Source: Acanthosepion esculentum (taxonomy: Eukaryota; Mollusca; Cephalopoda; Sepiida; Sepiidae). Taken from it: 64,000 nt of DNA. The stretch spans positions 143,340,557-143,404,556 of the forward strand of contig OZ038478.1 in the NCBI GenBank assembly GCA_964036315.1, read 5' to 3'. Under the pieces are notes generated by a model. It saw only the letters and a list, made by a program, of their open reading frames with translations. It was not told the DNA's origin and did not search any database. Made by a program: the position numbers and the translations under genes. Below are positions 11,070 to 21,439 of this stretch, in pieces (the stretch's first letter is position 1; each line of letters starts with the position of its first letter).

Positions 11070-11177
11070 GTGGTGCAGTTAAATTTATATTACAATGAAT
11101 CATTCATACAAAAAGTAGATGAGTAAAATTTATATCATTAACTTTACTAATATACTTTTTGTGTGATTGATTCATTG

Positions 11178-11182
<5 letters not shown>
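11070..11182. repeat. Inverted repeat joining two AT arrays
   Basis: 'attacaatgaatcattca' (from 11089) recurs inverted as 'tgattgattcattgtaat' (near 11163-11180), with 'agtatattagtaaag'-type sequence between. The flanking arrays are both AT, giving a cruciform-prone block. Confidence 0.6.
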
Positions 11183-11271
<89 letters not shown>

Positions 11272-11388
11272 GTATATATTTGCGTGTGTGTAAAGTGTGT
11301 ATCTATATATATACATACATATATATAAATATAAATATATATATATATATGTATATATTTAAATATATATATATATATATATCAATCC

Positions 11389-11465
<77 letters not shown>
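11181..11465. repeat. (AT)n microsatellite block
   Basis: Three AT arrays with GT and AAAT interruptions. Confidence 0.95.
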
Positions 11466-11468
<3 letters not shown>

Positions 11469-11469
11469 G

Positions 11470-12660
11470 TAGTGAGAGGGAGAGCGAAACAGACAGAGTC
11501 CTGCTTACATACGTATGCATTTATATTTTTTGGATTCTGCTTTGAAAATCTCTGTATACATACCTGTCTTAATTTATGAGTATGCAGGTAAACATAGAAA
11601 GTGAACAAATATTTAGAATATAAGTAGTAACTCCGACCTTATGTCCTCTCTTACCTGTACCGTAGAAGTTACTAAAAAACAAATTCTTGCAAAATAGTAG
11701 AGATAAAAAAACTAACGTCCATCCCAATGCCAGAAGGTAGACGAAGCAAAAAATCTAGAAACACAGGTAACATAGATTGTAAGAAGCAGACGAAAACATT
11801 TTAAGAAAAAAATCAAAGCAACGACATACAATGAAAGCAAAGAAAAAACACCAGATATCAACTCACCGTCCTGTAATATTGGCAACTCTTTCACCGCAGT
11901 CGCTACCGTCTACATCCCTATGATTCGGAGACAGATGATTTTGAAGGTAACTTTTGCTGATTTATAATCATTCCATCTCCTAACCAGGCGAATGTTAATT
12001 TTGTTTAATTCTTTGGTATAATTTTTTGCTAATACAAAATTTTATGTATGTTAGTCTTTAACTCTTTTCATTATATTTGCAATTATTTTTTCTGCAAATT
12101 TAAAATGAAAAGTATTAATGCAAAAATGTATCAGCTGTTCTGTTATTGTTGTCTTCAGATTGTTTCACGTACTTTCAAGTTGATATTTTCTTATTCTTTC
12201 TTTCTTTCCTTTTTTTTCTTCCTTTTAGACAAGTGACCGGCGAGCAAACTTCGTCTGTGTGGGAGACTAATTCCAAAGCTGCTATATAAACCTTTGCTGG
12301 AAAATTTGTAGCTCAAATAGAGCCACACCTGTAGGGACTGGCAGAAGCAAACTGCGATGAAAATAAAAATAGTAGTTCGACGAGTCACGGCACTCGAATT
12401 ATCGCAACGCTGTCGATAATAGAAATAGCTGTACGAATATTTCTTGTTTTTTATTGGTAGCTCAAATAGATGCAGTGATGAGAATTATTAAGAAAATAAA
12501 TGAGAGAATGAAAGACGAAAGAGAGAATTATCAAGACAGGGTAATTTTAACTGAATAATTAGTTCTACGTTGTTGAGTAAAACAATGGCTCTACTTTGAT
12601 TATTGGGCACTGTTTTTTTAATTAATGTTCTGAAAGCTGTAATCTTATTGTTCGTTCTAT
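11470..12660. other. No recognised feature
   Basis: AT-rich, with a T/C-rich stretch at 12190-12228. 'gtagctcaaatag' occurs twice (12309 and 12460). No coding signature found. Confidence 0.4.
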
Positions 12661-12666
12661 TACACT

Positions 12667-12668
<2 letters not shown>

Positions 12669-12743
<75 letters not shown>
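12669..12743. repeat. (AT)n microsatellite
   Basis: About 75 bp, left of a SINE tail fragment. Confidence 0.95.
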
Positions 12744-12746
<3 letters not shown>

Positions 12747-12820
12747 TTGAGTTTAGATCCCGGCTTGAAGCAATCAGAAATCTACCTAAAGTGATACAGC
12801 GAAAGAAGCCTTCTGTAGAT

Positions 12821-12826
<6 letters not shown>
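12744..12826 (+). mobile_element. SINE S-A tail fragment sandwiched by AT arrays
   Basis: 'cggcttgaagcaatcagaa', 'atctacctaaagtgat' and 'acagcgaaagaagcc' match 14163-14249 closely. The end 'gtagatgac' runs into the next AT array. The tail resembles the S-A SINE end 'acagcgaaacagtctg'. Confidence 0.55.

Positions 12827-12893
<67 letters not shown>
12823..12893. repeat. (AT)n microsatellite
   Basis: About 70 bp of pure AT after a SINE tail. Confidence 0.95.
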
Positions 12894-12896
<3 letters not shown>

Positions 12897-12899
12897 AAT

Positions 12900-13330
12900 G
12901 TGAATTGTGTCATTATTTAAATGATAATTCTTACCTTCGTAAAGCATAAGACAAGAGCCAAAGAAATTGTAAATTATCAGGAGATTGAATTATAGAAATC
13001 ATTCAACTAGGTTGCATTTATTTACCTAAAAGAGAAAAAAAATTGCTATCTTATCTCAATATCGCTATTTTATCATTATCACCATTTTATTGATAATACA
13101 TTTAATTTTTAAAGTGAGCTTTTACCTGTGATTGTCTATGGGAGTTTGTAAACTGTTGTTTTGTAAAGAACAAATGGAAATAAAGACAGGAAAGAGCCAT
13201 TCTTGCGCACATGAAGATTATGAAAAATATTTAGACCTCCAAAAGGCGCGTACATACATAAATACTCTAACACACAAAAACAGGATCGCCCAAACACACA
13301 TACATAAAAATGGCGTTATTTTTGCTGCAC
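12900..13330. other. No recognised feature
   Basis: AT-rich with no identifiable coding or terminal signature. Confidence 0.4.
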
Positions 13331-13332
<2 letters not shown>

Positions 13333-13407
<75 letters not shown>

Positions 13408-13430
13408 TATGCAATGTTACATTAGAACAT

Positions 13431-13489
<59 letters not shown>

Positions 13490-13626
13490 TATATATATAT
13501 AAATGTATATATATATGTATGTTTTATATATATATATGTATGTATATATATATATGCATGTATATATATATATGCATGTATATATATATATGCATGTATA
13601 TATATGTACATATATATATATATAAA
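13333..13626. repeat. (AT)n block with 'GCATG' minisatellite
   Basis: Two AT arrays separated by 13407-13440. At 13550-13595 an ~18-bp unit (ATGCATG plus an AT run) repeats three times, and a related ATGTATG unit precedes it. Confidence 0.9.
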
Positions 13627-13628
13627 TA

Positions 13629-13770
13629 TAAAAGTGAACATAGAAGTCAACACTTTAGAGGCGACAGTCTGTTTCATGCTAGATGCCATCACCAGGCAAC
13701 TCGCGACGCTTGCATCTAGCATGAAACAACCTGTCGCCTCTAAGTGTTGACTTCTATGTTCACTTTTATA
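13629..13770. repeat. Large palindrome made of inverted PLE family A ends
   Basis: The left arm 'aaaagtgaacatagaagtca' to 'ttcatgctagatg' (13629-13685) is matched inverted by 'catctagcatgaaacaacct' to 'gacttctatgttcactttt' (about 13713-13769). There are very few mismatches over roughly 57 bp per arm and a ~27-nt spacer. The sequence is the family A hammerhead/tail region, so two element ends lie head to head. Confidence 0.85.
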
Positions 13771-13850
13771 TTTACAGACGCTCTATCTCTGATATTAAGC
13801 ACTTTATCCCATAAATATAGCAAACTTTAAGACTATATTTCCTCATATAT
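13771..13850 (+). mobile_element. PLE family A tail
   Basis: 'acgctctatctctgatatta', 'cataaatatagcaaact' and 'gactatatttcctc', then an AT run. Same terminal block as at 19050, 30130 and 57830. Confidence 0.7.
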
Positions 13851-13914
13851 ATATGACTCTTCAGCAGAATTGAGTCACTGTCAGTCACTGTGTGTTTATC
13901 TAACTCTAAAAATA

Positions 13915-14062
13915 AACTCGCTAAAATTCACCTTCATCCCTGCCGTGAGCCGACGGCTTAGTGGTAGAGGTCGGGTTTCGATCCTAGTTAGAGGAAACCG
14001 GACGTCTAGTCACACTGATGAGCTGTGAAACAGCGAAACAGTCTGTTTGTGGATGAAAAAAA
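13915..14062 (+). mobile_element. tRNA-derived SINE (family S-A), copy 2
   Basis: The head 'aattcaccttcatccctgcc' is followed by an A box 'ggcttagtggtagagg', a B box 'gggtttcgatcctag', and the tail 'ctgtgaaacagcgaaacagt'. It ends in A-rich sequence then (AT)n. Box sequences and spacing are tRNA-like. Best-preserved SINE in the window. Confidence 0.8.
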
Positions 14063-14068
14063 AATATA

Positions 14069-14112
14069 TAAACATATATATATATATATATATATTTATT
14101 GTGTTTAGTTTC

Positions 14113-14157
<45 letters not shown>
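14069..14157. repeat. (AT)n microsatellites
   Basis: Two AT runs separated by 'gtgtttagtttcctc'. Confidence 0.95.
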
Positions 14158-14161
<4 letters not shown>

Positions 14162-14162
14162 C

Positions 14163-14243
14163 ATAGATTCCGGCTTGAAGCAATCAGAAATCTACCTAAA
14201 ATGATGACTTGTGATATAGCGAAACAAGCTGTCTTTGGATGAT

Positions 14244-14249
<6 letters not shown>
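14163..14249 (+). mobile_element. SINE S-A tail fragment
   Basis: 'cggcttgaagcaatcagaa', 'atctacctaaaatgatga' and 'tagcgaaacaagctgtc' run into 'ggatgattatatat' and an AT array. Sister of 12744-12826. Confidence 0.6.
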
Positions 14250-14297
<48 letters not shown>

Positions 14298-14344
14298 CGT
14301 GTGTATGTATATGTGCGTGTGTGTGTGTGTGTGCGTGCGTGTGT
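14243..14344. repeat. (AT)n/(GT)n compound microsatellite
   Basis: AT runs followed by a GT-rich section. Confidence 0.95.
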
Positions 14345-14507
14345 ATCTGTATTGATGATTACATTTTTTTACGGAGAAGGGTGAAGAAAGAAAAAACAGT
14401 AACTTGTATATATAAAAACTACACAAAATCTATCACAAACATGCTCATATGTACGTGTTTGTACCTACGTATCTATATATAAATATACACACACGCAAGA
14501 ACAAAAA

Positions 14508-14530
14508 GATATATATATATATATATATAT
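14508..14530. repeat. (AT)n microsatellite
   Basis: Short AT array. Confidence 0.9.
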
Positions 14531-14544
14531 TCACACATGAATAA

Positions 14545-14765
14545 TATACATATAATGTTTTTGCTATTTTTATACTGATCCTTTTCAATTGATAATCAGT
14601 TTCCTGATGTTAAGATAAAATTCATCAAGGAATGTGCCGTATTTTTTAATCCAAATTTTTCTAAGTAAATCACAAAGGCAGCATATTGTAACTGCGATAC
14701 AATTTGCATTCCGTTGTAATAGTGACTTTTTAAAATGAGTACGATCGCATGCTGATATATAGATT
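14545..14765 (+). repeat. Dispersed repeat R2, copy 2
   Basis: Aligns with 2440-2700. It starts after an AT array, as copy 1 does. Confidence 0.6.
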
Positions 14766-14833
14766 ATATAATTGTAAAATTATCTGTGTTATGCAATTAA
14801 ACTGAGAAAGTGAAAAAAAAGCTGTGCAATTCA

Positions 14834-14837
14834 CATA

Positions 14838-14916
<79 letters not shown>

Positions 14917-14936
14917 TACATTATATATATATATGT
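14834..14936. repeat. (AT)n microsatellite
   Basis: Long AT array with 'catata' and 'tgtattacat' interruptions. Confidence 0.95.
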
Positions 14937-15254
14937 ATTTATATTACACTATTAAATTAGCACAAGTAGGTAATGTCTAAAACCCTGTACATTTTGTTTA
15001 AATAAAACGTGTCATTAAATGGTTCAACCAGCCATAGCACAGCAATGCCAAACCAATCTAGGTCGGATTTAACTGAATTAAATTCACAAGTACTTTAGTT
15101 ATTCTCAACACTAAAATAGACGTTCAACAAAAAGTAATATTAAGGTAAGCTATAGTACAAAACAAAACATAGATAATTATATATCCCAACATAACAATAA
15201 TGTATTATGCAAGTATTCAAACAAAACATTAAATAATAACTAAAAGACAATGCA

Positions 15255-15680
15255 ACTGCCATAAAAACGTAACCTGCTCATTAAACGGCAAGTATATGAC
15301 TGATGGTATAATCTACAGAGCTAGGATCAGTCCAGACAATGTTAAATATTACATTGGATCCACCGAGAACAGCTGGAATCGCGTTTTTGCCACCACAAAA
15401 TGACACTGAGCAATATCAAATACAAACACATCACAAAACTTTTAAAGTATGTTTGGCGGTTAAAAAACAACTATGAGAACCCACCCATTACCTGGGAGAC
15501 AATCGTGAAAGCTAAAGCATACAATGGAAAGGGAGACAGATGTAACTTGTGTTTGTTGGAGAAGCTTATTATATGAAAACACTTAAATGACCTTATTTGA
15601 TGAACACGAGATCAGAATTGATGTCTGCATGCTCAAACACAATGACAACGATTGAAAGAGATTACAAAATAGATTTTACA
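15255..15680 (+). pseudogene. PLE C-terminal zinc-finger/GIY-YIG endonuclease fragment (family E)
   Basis: Frames read CNCHKNVTCSLNGKYMTDG (Cys-rich linker), then YYIGSTENSWNRVF, the Y-YIG signature of the GIY-YIG nuclease. After frameshifts come 'YVWRLKNNYENPPITWE', 'KAKAYNGKGDRCNLCLLEKL', 'MNTRSELMSACSNTM'-like sequence and a terminal 'KRDYKIDFTNI'. PLEs pair an RT with this endonuclease, and a conserved Cys/His zinc-finger part lies upstream of it. The copy is 5' truncated and has at least three frame changes, so it is dead. Confidence 0.8.
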
Positions 15681-16168
15681 AATATTAATATACTATGCAA
15701 CGACCACTAAGATACATAGAACTCATCATTAATAACATTTCTTAAATACCTATACACACATATATTCCCATATTACTGTACTCGATTAATTTATAAAGTG
15801 TGTGTATATATATTTTCATATTATAAGTACAAGACTTGGGTCCAAACATATTAGATATATAGTCACGACCTATTATATTTATATTTACACACTTATAATT
15901 ATAACCTGAATATGAGTTAATCTTGTTATAACAATTTCTTTATACAAAAAGAGAGTTATCTCCCTTGACAGCTTGTTTAATTAACTTTAAATTTAAATAT
16001 GATTTGTTTTTTAATTCCACGCCTTTCCAATTTAAGCATTTAAATGATATAAATTATAAATAATTAATTCTAATATTTTAGACAATAATATTTAAATAAA
16101 CAACCTAGCTCTTAAGATAATTTTGAATCATCACGGCGAGAACTCGAAATATATAACGGTCAGAATAT
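15681..16168 (+). other. 3' untranslated region of the PLE family E copy
   Basis: AT-rich sequence between the endonuclease fragment and the hammerhead-like motif, assigned by position. No other signature. Confidence 0.45.
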
Positions 16169-16174
16169 GCCTCA

Positions 16175-16214
16175 CACCTGAAGATTGCAAGATTGAATGA
16201 AACTCCGAGTGGTG
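16175..16214 (+). ncRNA. Hammerhead-like motif, PLE family E
   Basis: Stem I CAC (16175-16177), exact CTGAAGA (16178-16184), a weak stem II, GAAA at 16199-16202 and a short stem III CTC/GAG (16203-16209). Then U at 16210, G at 16211 and stem I GTG (16212-16214). A G at the cleavage position is normally inactive, so this copy is probably decayed. It lies about 500 bp after a GIY-YIG fragment and just before an AT array, like the other PLE motifs. Confidence 0.5.
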
Positions 16215-16243
16215 CTAACGGTGTTGGATATTATGTATATTCA

Positions 16244-16246
<3 letters not shown>

Positions 16247-16330
<84 letters not shown>
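16247..16330. repeat. (AT)n followed by (GA)n
   Basis: AT array of about 46 bp then an AG/GA array ending in a G-run near 16328-16335. Confidence 0.95.
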
Positions 16331-16335
<5 letters not shown>

Positions 16336-16339
16336 AGAG

Positions 16340-16785
16340 GCAAACACGCGCACACTAATATATGTGTGTCTATGTGTGCGTGTGTATTTTTATGGATATA
16401 TATTTGTGTATATATATGATTACGCATACATTGTGTGGTAAATAAATAAACACACACACGCATGTATATATAGATATATCATGTCACACATTCTAGTAAG
16501 AAATTGATGACTGATTTTAAATCATTGTTAAAATTTGTGGAGAATAATAAGGCATTTCATTATTATTTAATGATCTTGCCAATGTGACCTCCATTCACCT
16601 TCTACATATATACATTCCCTTATTCAAATTTAAATTTAATTTAAATCAAAGAGAAATATGATCAAAATGAAATATGCTTATCCAAGCATCCTAGGTAATG
16701 TAGTTTCGAAATATATATGGTTATGTGGGTCTATCTCCCAAACTCTAGGATGAGTTCGATAACAAACAGGCATAGGCTATAACTT
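16340..16785. other. No recognised feature
   Basis: AT-rich. Short GT/CA runs only. Confidence 0.4.
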
Positions 16786-16788
16786 TAT

Positions 16789-16960
<172 letters not shown>

Positions 16961-16961
16961 T

Positions 16962-17061
16962 AGTTAAATTCCCAGATCAACACTGATTTCATTTTTGCCT
17001 TGAAAAAGTCGGAAGACGAAACGCGTCGGCAAAATCTAAAATTTTCCCAGTTGTCATTTTA
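16962..17061 (+). mobile_element. Single 249-bp-satellite-related unit (family C)
   Basis: 'gttaaattcccagatcaac' at 16963-16981 is the reverse complement of the satellite motif near 62380. It is followed in plus orientation by 'tgatttcatttttgcc', the hammerhead-like motif and 'cagttgtcatttta'. Microsatellites bound both sides. A dispersed relative of the array at 61.7-64 kb. Confidence 0.75.
16993..17034 (+). ncRNA. Hammerhead-like motif, family C, with perfect 7-bp stem I
   Basis: Stem I TTTTGCC (16993-16999) pairs perfectly with GGCAAAA (17028-17034). The core is TTGAAAA (17000-17006; U3 and A8 in place of C3 and G8), then one extra A. Stem II is GTC/GAC with a GGAA tetraloop, and GAAA is at 17018-17021. 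CGCG and U precede the putative cleavage C at 17027. ACGCGT is self-complementary, which favours a dimeric stem III. Confidence 0.5.
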
Positions 17062-17070
17062 CACACACAC

Positions 17071-17142
<72 letters not shown>
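17062..17142. repeat. (CA)n/(AT)n microsatellite
   Basis: CA/CATA run then pure AT, directly after the family C unit. Confidence 0.95.
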
Positions 17143-17145
<3 letters not shown>

Positions 17146-17214
17146 TGAATTAATATCTAAGCATACATCTAATAGCAATGTAACAGTCGCAGCTTCATAA
17201 TAACTAAACTCCAT

Positions 17215-17430
17215 TGACCGGCCAGACAGTTATACAGTCGGTTGTTTTTTATAATATTTTTCTCATAACTTTTTTAAGAAAATAGGTTCTCAAGTCCAGT
17301 AAATATTATTGGTCTTTCCTTTAATGATGGGGGCCTCATTTCTAACTTTTTGTTTGAATTATTGTAGAAGATCAACATCTTGATTATGTCATTATGTTTT
17401 ATTTGAGTTGAAAATGTTATTCATTTTAAT
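17215..17430 (-). repeat. Dispersed repeat R1, copy 1
   Basis: The minus strand carries 'atgacataatcaagat', 'gaggcccccatcattaaagg' and 'tactggacttgagaaccta', then 'ctggccggtcaatgga'. These are shared with 23240-23440, 33740-34050, 34840-35010 and 46070-46600. Class unknown. Confidence 0.65.
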
Positions 17431-17439
17431 TGTTGCAGT

Positions 17440-17650
17440 TGTTGAAATATAGACAGATTCTTTGTATTTTGTTGATGGATTCAACCATTTTCTTTTGATT
17501 TCTTGATATATTTGTTTTGTACGTTGGCTTGGGAAGGAGGTGATTCTGTCAGGAAAGGTGATATTGTAGGAAAACCTTGGGCGTAGATTACTATTTGGAT
17601 AATATTTGATGGCCGCTCACTCGAGGATTTTCCTTCTGAGTGAAATATTT
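17440..17650 (-). repeat. Dispersed repeat related to 44840-45050
   Basis: The minus strand reads 'aatctacgcccaaggttttc', 'tatatcaagaaatcaaaaga' and 'aaatggttgaa'. It matches the minus strand of 44840-45050, where a family C hammerhead-like motif follows about 110 bp downstream. Possibly the coding end of a PLE; not proven. Confidence 0.5.
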
Positions 17651-17667
17651 TCTATTTTATGAGTGTA

Positions 17668-17793
17668 GGATGTCGGAGTGTACAACGGCCTAAACATTGT
17701 TATAAATATGGCAACAAAGATGAGGACAATAGTCCGAATAATGTAAATAGTGTACATAATACCTCATCTCAGAAATATAGACAGATACTGAAG
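17668..17793 (+). mobile_element. PLE family B 3' end fragment
   Basis: 'gtacaacggcctaaacattg' is the right half of a degraded hammerhead-like motif. 'gataatagtccgaataatg'-type sequence and 'acctcatctcagaaatatag' follow. Confidence 0.7.
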
Positions 17794-17929
17794 GGTCGAA
17801 ATTCAATAGCCAGAATATGTCAATATTTTTCAACCAAACATATTTAAAGTGGTTTTGTTCCCTAAATATACTTTCTTTGATACAAAATATAACATATAAT
17901 GCCTAAATATATTTTATTTAATATACATT

Positions 17930-18090
17930 GAGAAGAGATGGACAATCCACAATATCTCTATTTAGATCTTCCAAAAAGTGGAATTAGTTCTGCACAAACA
18001 TCCATCACAATAATCATATTGTATATGCAGGTAGTCTGGCTGTTCCGTTCTAAGAGATGACCTCTTGAACACTCATACGTCTAGAAATGA
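17930..18090. repeat. Dispersed repeat R3, copy 2
   Basis: Homologous to 5440-5605. Ends just before an AT array and a PLE family A endonuclease fragment. Confidence 0.5.
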
Positions 18091-18103
18091 CGATGATATA
18101 TTA

Positions 18104-18104
<1 letters not shown>

Positions 18105-18158
<54 letters not shown>
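18105..18158. repeat. (AT)n microsatellite
   Basis: Pure AT array at the truncated 5' side of the PLE copy. Confidence 0.95.
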
Positions 18159-18159
<1 letters not shown>

Positions 18160-18163
<4 letters not shown>

Positions 18164-19119
18164 TAACGAAGAAAACGTATACATAGGAGTAACTGAAAAA
18201 CACTGGAAACAAAGAAATTTTTCACGCAAAACATCTTTCGTAAATAATAAATACGCGAACAGTACAATGCTTTCCAAATATGTCTGAGAAATTAAAAACA
18301 AAACACAAATCACAACAAAAATATGGAAAATAAGGAAAAGATCATCAGCCTACAACAATCAATGAAAAACCTGCAAAATTTGCTTGTGGGAATATAGCTC
18401 TTTTAACCTTCCCAGACCAAATTACTTACTAAATAAACGATCTGAGCTCATCCCAAAATGCAGACACAATTTTTTACTACGTTACCTAAAAATCGAAAAC
18501 TGAAATGAATAAATGCAAATAAACAAAATAATATAAAAACAAGTAAACAAAATTAATCCAAACAAAAAATAAACAAATTAACAAACCACTCCCGTTAGAA
18601 TAGACGAAATAGAATAAATAAAAAATACATAAAAAACAAGTTCAAATAATCAATCAAAATAAATAAGTAAAGTCAGCAATGTAATGATTGAACGAATAAA
18701 TAGCCTGAATTATTTTCCCATTCTAAGACTCTTAAATGAGCGACCTAAGCAAATCTCTCCTCAAATCTTTTTTCTACGTTAATAAAACATCAAAAACCGA
18801 AAAGAATAAATAATACAAAATGAAAAACAAATAAATTAACCCAAACAAACAAATAAATAATTGAATAAACAAACAAGCCACTCCCGCAAACATAACCGCC
18901 AGAATAGATTACCCACAATGCACCACTGACCCATATATATAAATAGTCAAGGAAAAATCCAACATTCGTGACCTGACGATTGCGTCCAGCATGAAACAGC
19001 CTGTCACCTCTGAGGTTTTAACTTCCATGTTCACTTTCATATTTATATTTACAAACGCTATATCTCTGATATTGAGCCTTTCATCCCATGAATATAGCAC
19101 ACCTTAAAACTATATTTCT

Positions 19120-19120
<1 letters not shown>
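18160..19120 (+). mobile_element. PLE family A, 3' half with GIY-YIG remnant, UTR, hammerhead and tail
   Basis: The coding part (18160-18505) reads ENVYIGVTEKHWKQRNFSRK, then 'NSTMLSKYV', a stop, 'EIKNKTQITTKIWKIRKRSS', 'KTCKICLWEYSSFNL' and 'LLNKRSELIPKCRHN'. This is a GIY-YIG endonuclease with its C-terminal Cys/His residues. In-frame stops make it a pseudogene. The 3' UTR (18506-18967) is A-rich and matches the left edge of the window. A hammerhead-like motif (18968-19010) and the terminal block 'atattgagcc..ataaatatagcaca' follow, then (AT)n at 19120. Best full layout of a family A end here. Confidence 0.85.
18968..19010 (+). ncRNA. Hammerhead-like motif, PLE family A, copy 3
   Basis: CTGACGA at 18973-18979, stem II TGC/GCA around a GTCCA loop (18981-18991), GAAA at 18993-18996, stem III CAGCCTG, and GUC ending at 19005. 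Stem I is eroded (GAC facing ACC) compared with the 342-380 copy. Confidence 0.6.

Positions 19121-19174
<54 letters not shown>
19120..19174. repeat. (AT)n microsatellite
   Basis: Pure AT directly after the PLE family A tail. Confidence 0.95.
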
Positions 19175-19178
<4 letters not shown>

Positions 19179-19179
19179 T

Positions 19180-19480
19180 CCTTTAGGGGATTGGCGATTA
19201 CGATTATCGAAATATTCCTTTTTCTTTTTATTATCTGAGAATTGTCATGTGTCATTAGGAATAGTAAAGAAGTGGTCTCTCGTTGATTATTCATGGTTTT
19301 CTTAATTCAGAATTTTCCATATCCGAGATTGATTGACACACAATGGTAAAGAGCATAGTCCGCTTTGGTATTTATCACATAACTGGTGATAGGGAAAAAG
19401 AAATGGATGCTTCCCTTTACAAAGAGCAAATGAAAACAATATTGTTCATCAATAGATTGCGTTTTTCTAGATGGCAATGG
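19180..19480. other. No recognised feature
   Basis: AT-rich spacer between a PLE tail array and a LINE remnant. Confidence 0.4.
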
Positions 19481-19489
19481 AACTTCACA

Positions 19490-20150
19490 AAATTCTAACT
19501 TTTAGAGGTCCTAGTAAATTTTGTTATTTTGCTATCCCTCCTAATCCCTGTAACCCCATGGGTTATTTTCTGCTTCCCTGTGTCCTCCTGCCTTCAATAT
19601 GCCCTGTGTGTGTCAAATTCTCTAAGCCATCTTTCCTAAATATTATTCCCTTGAAATGTTAATTTCTCTTTCTAATTCTAAATAGAACTCTTTTTTTGTT
19701 TCCATCTTCCTTAAAACTTTATCTTTACTCATATATTCAGTCTATGATCTCTACATTATTCTGTAGAACCAAATTTCCGTTGCCTCAAATCTATTCTTCA
19801 TATGTGAGGAAAACGTCTAATATTCACGGCCCCGACATTACTATAAAAGTTAAGCGCTTATTCCTTTCCTTCTGACGAATATTTGATGTTTCTTGCTTAG
19901 ATGTTGAAGGCATATTTTGCTATTGTAATGTATCTTCGGATTTCGGTGTCATATTTTTCGCCCTTTAGACATTTAAATTGTTGTACTTTCTTGATTTTAG
20001 TGTCTCCAATTCATAATTCGCATCTTGAGCTGTTCTTTTATTGATATCCATTCTGTCTTCTTACTATTGATTGTTAGTCCTTTCTTCTCGCTTTCTTTTA
20101 CTACAGTTTATCGGAGTTTCTGTATTTAACCTTCCGTATCTGCGTAACTT
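19490..20150 (-). pseudogene. LINE reverse transcriptase remnant (RTE-like)
   Basis: On the minus strand, near 20146-20135, 'NISYAD' is the start of the YADD catalytic box, lost by a small deletion. It is followed by VVKESEKKGLTINSKKTEW, a decayed 'GDT.IK.VQ.F..LG' segment, 'DTEIRR.I.IAK.AF..LSK' and 'NRFEATEIWFYR'. Then come 'VLRKMETKKEF' and, at the end, 'GHREAENNPWGYRD'. This is the palm-thumb-C-terminal order of the LINE RTs often misannotated as craniofacial development protein 2. Many stops and frameshifts; the endonuclease and fingers are missing. Confidence 0.8.
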
Positions 20151-20236
20151 ATGTTGGCAGAACTTCTAATTATCTCAAGACTCATTACAACACAGTCGTA
20201 TATGATGTATATTGCGTTTAATATTCGTTTAACTTT

Positions 20237-20240
20237 GTTT

Positions 20241-20272
<32 letters not shown>
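20237..20272. repeat. (GT)n microsatellite
   Basis: About 18 GT units. Confidence 0.95.
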
Positions 20273-20274
<2 letters not shown>

Positions 20275-20560
20275 ATGTGCGTGTAAGTACGCGTATGTGT
20301 GTGTGACTCCGTCGCTAAACTTAATCTGTGTTTTGCTAGGTTGATTCTCATGCCAATTTGTAATGATTTCAAAAGAGTTACTCACACATGCAAAAGGATG
20401 CCAATTGAATCTCATATGGAAAAGACAAATAAAGACTGGCTGCATTAACTAGGCTCTAAGCCTTTATATAAATGGCGACATCTTACAACTAAATCTTGTT
20501 TTCGCTCTTTTAAGGCTTTTGATTATATATTTCCCATCAAACAACACCAGGAATTTACAT
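20275..20560. other. No recognised feature
   Basis: No signature found between the GT array and the PLE copy. Confidence 0.4.
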
Positions 20561-20564
20561 ACAC

Positions 20565-21140
20565 TATTTACATTATTCGACACATTTATCACAACGTTTC
20601 GGTCGTTGTACGCTCCGGCATTCTTCAGGTTGTTGGAATGTCGAACTGAACCCTTTATTTCGCTCACTGGGGTAGACTGTTCTAGTTCCGAGTGGCACGT
20701 CTAATGGGTGTCAGTTATCAGTAATCTCCTGTTAATTCCCCTCTCCAAGTTCTCCACCGCCTTAACCAGGTATTGAACTCACACTCTTAGGGTGTCACTG
20801 GATCTGACTAACGCCTTTATCCACTGTGCCATGAGTCCTTGGATGAATTTCAGGGTATTATAAACCTAATGTCTTCAGCAACCGTTTTTACGAGTGCTCA
20901 TATTGCAAGTTTGCTGTTATCATTGCATGTTTTACCAGAGCTCATATTGCAATTTTTGTGTTATTATCGCTTTTTCTCTGGCACTTCTTATTACTCTTTT
21001 CAATATTGTATTCATTTCTATGCTTGGTCGGCCCAAAACATTTTTGGGGCCTAGCATATGTGCTGATTCCTTAAGTTTACGAATTTTCCAATGGTGTTCT
21101 TTGTCTATGGTCTCAACCCGATCCCACAGAGGGCGGTGAT
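20565..21140 (-). mobile_element. PLE family B 3' end, copy with GIY-YIG residue
   Basis: The minus strand starts with the coding end matching 61010-61150 ('DQVETIDKEHHWKIRKLK'-like near 21130-21070, then 'MNTILKRVIRSAREKA'). It continues through the 3' UTR with a tRNA-like segment (A box near 20830, B box GAGTTCAATACC near 20773-20784). A degraded hammerhead-like motif at 20590-20632 and 'aataatgtaaatagtgta' follow. The endonuclease itself is truncated. Confidence 0.8.
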
Positions 21141-21144
21141 CTTT

Positions 21145-21430
21145 TTTTTAACTTACATACCACTTCAACAGAAAACAGTATACCTGTTTTGTTGACATTA
21201 AAGAAGCACACAAACTTACGAATAGAGACCTCCTCTTCTCATCTATTAAAAACCGTTTTTCAGGCACAGTCGTAAGTGGCTGGTGAGGTACATTCCAGTT
21301 AATCGCTTCCTAAACTATTGTCTGCGCATATACATGCATAGATGTGAAGAGATAAATACTGATTATCTAATCTTTAAACACTGATAATCCTAAACGAATC
21401 TTCTAACAAAAACACAGCGTTCTTGCTGTC
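21145..21430. other. No recognised feature
   Basis: No signature found. It may be part of the upstream element but I cannot align it. Confidence 0.35.
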
Positions 21431-21439
21431 CCTCCCACA

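Noticed and set aside
19471..19662. Plus-strand 63-codon frame
   Set aside because: Shadow of the minus-strand LINE RT C-terminus.
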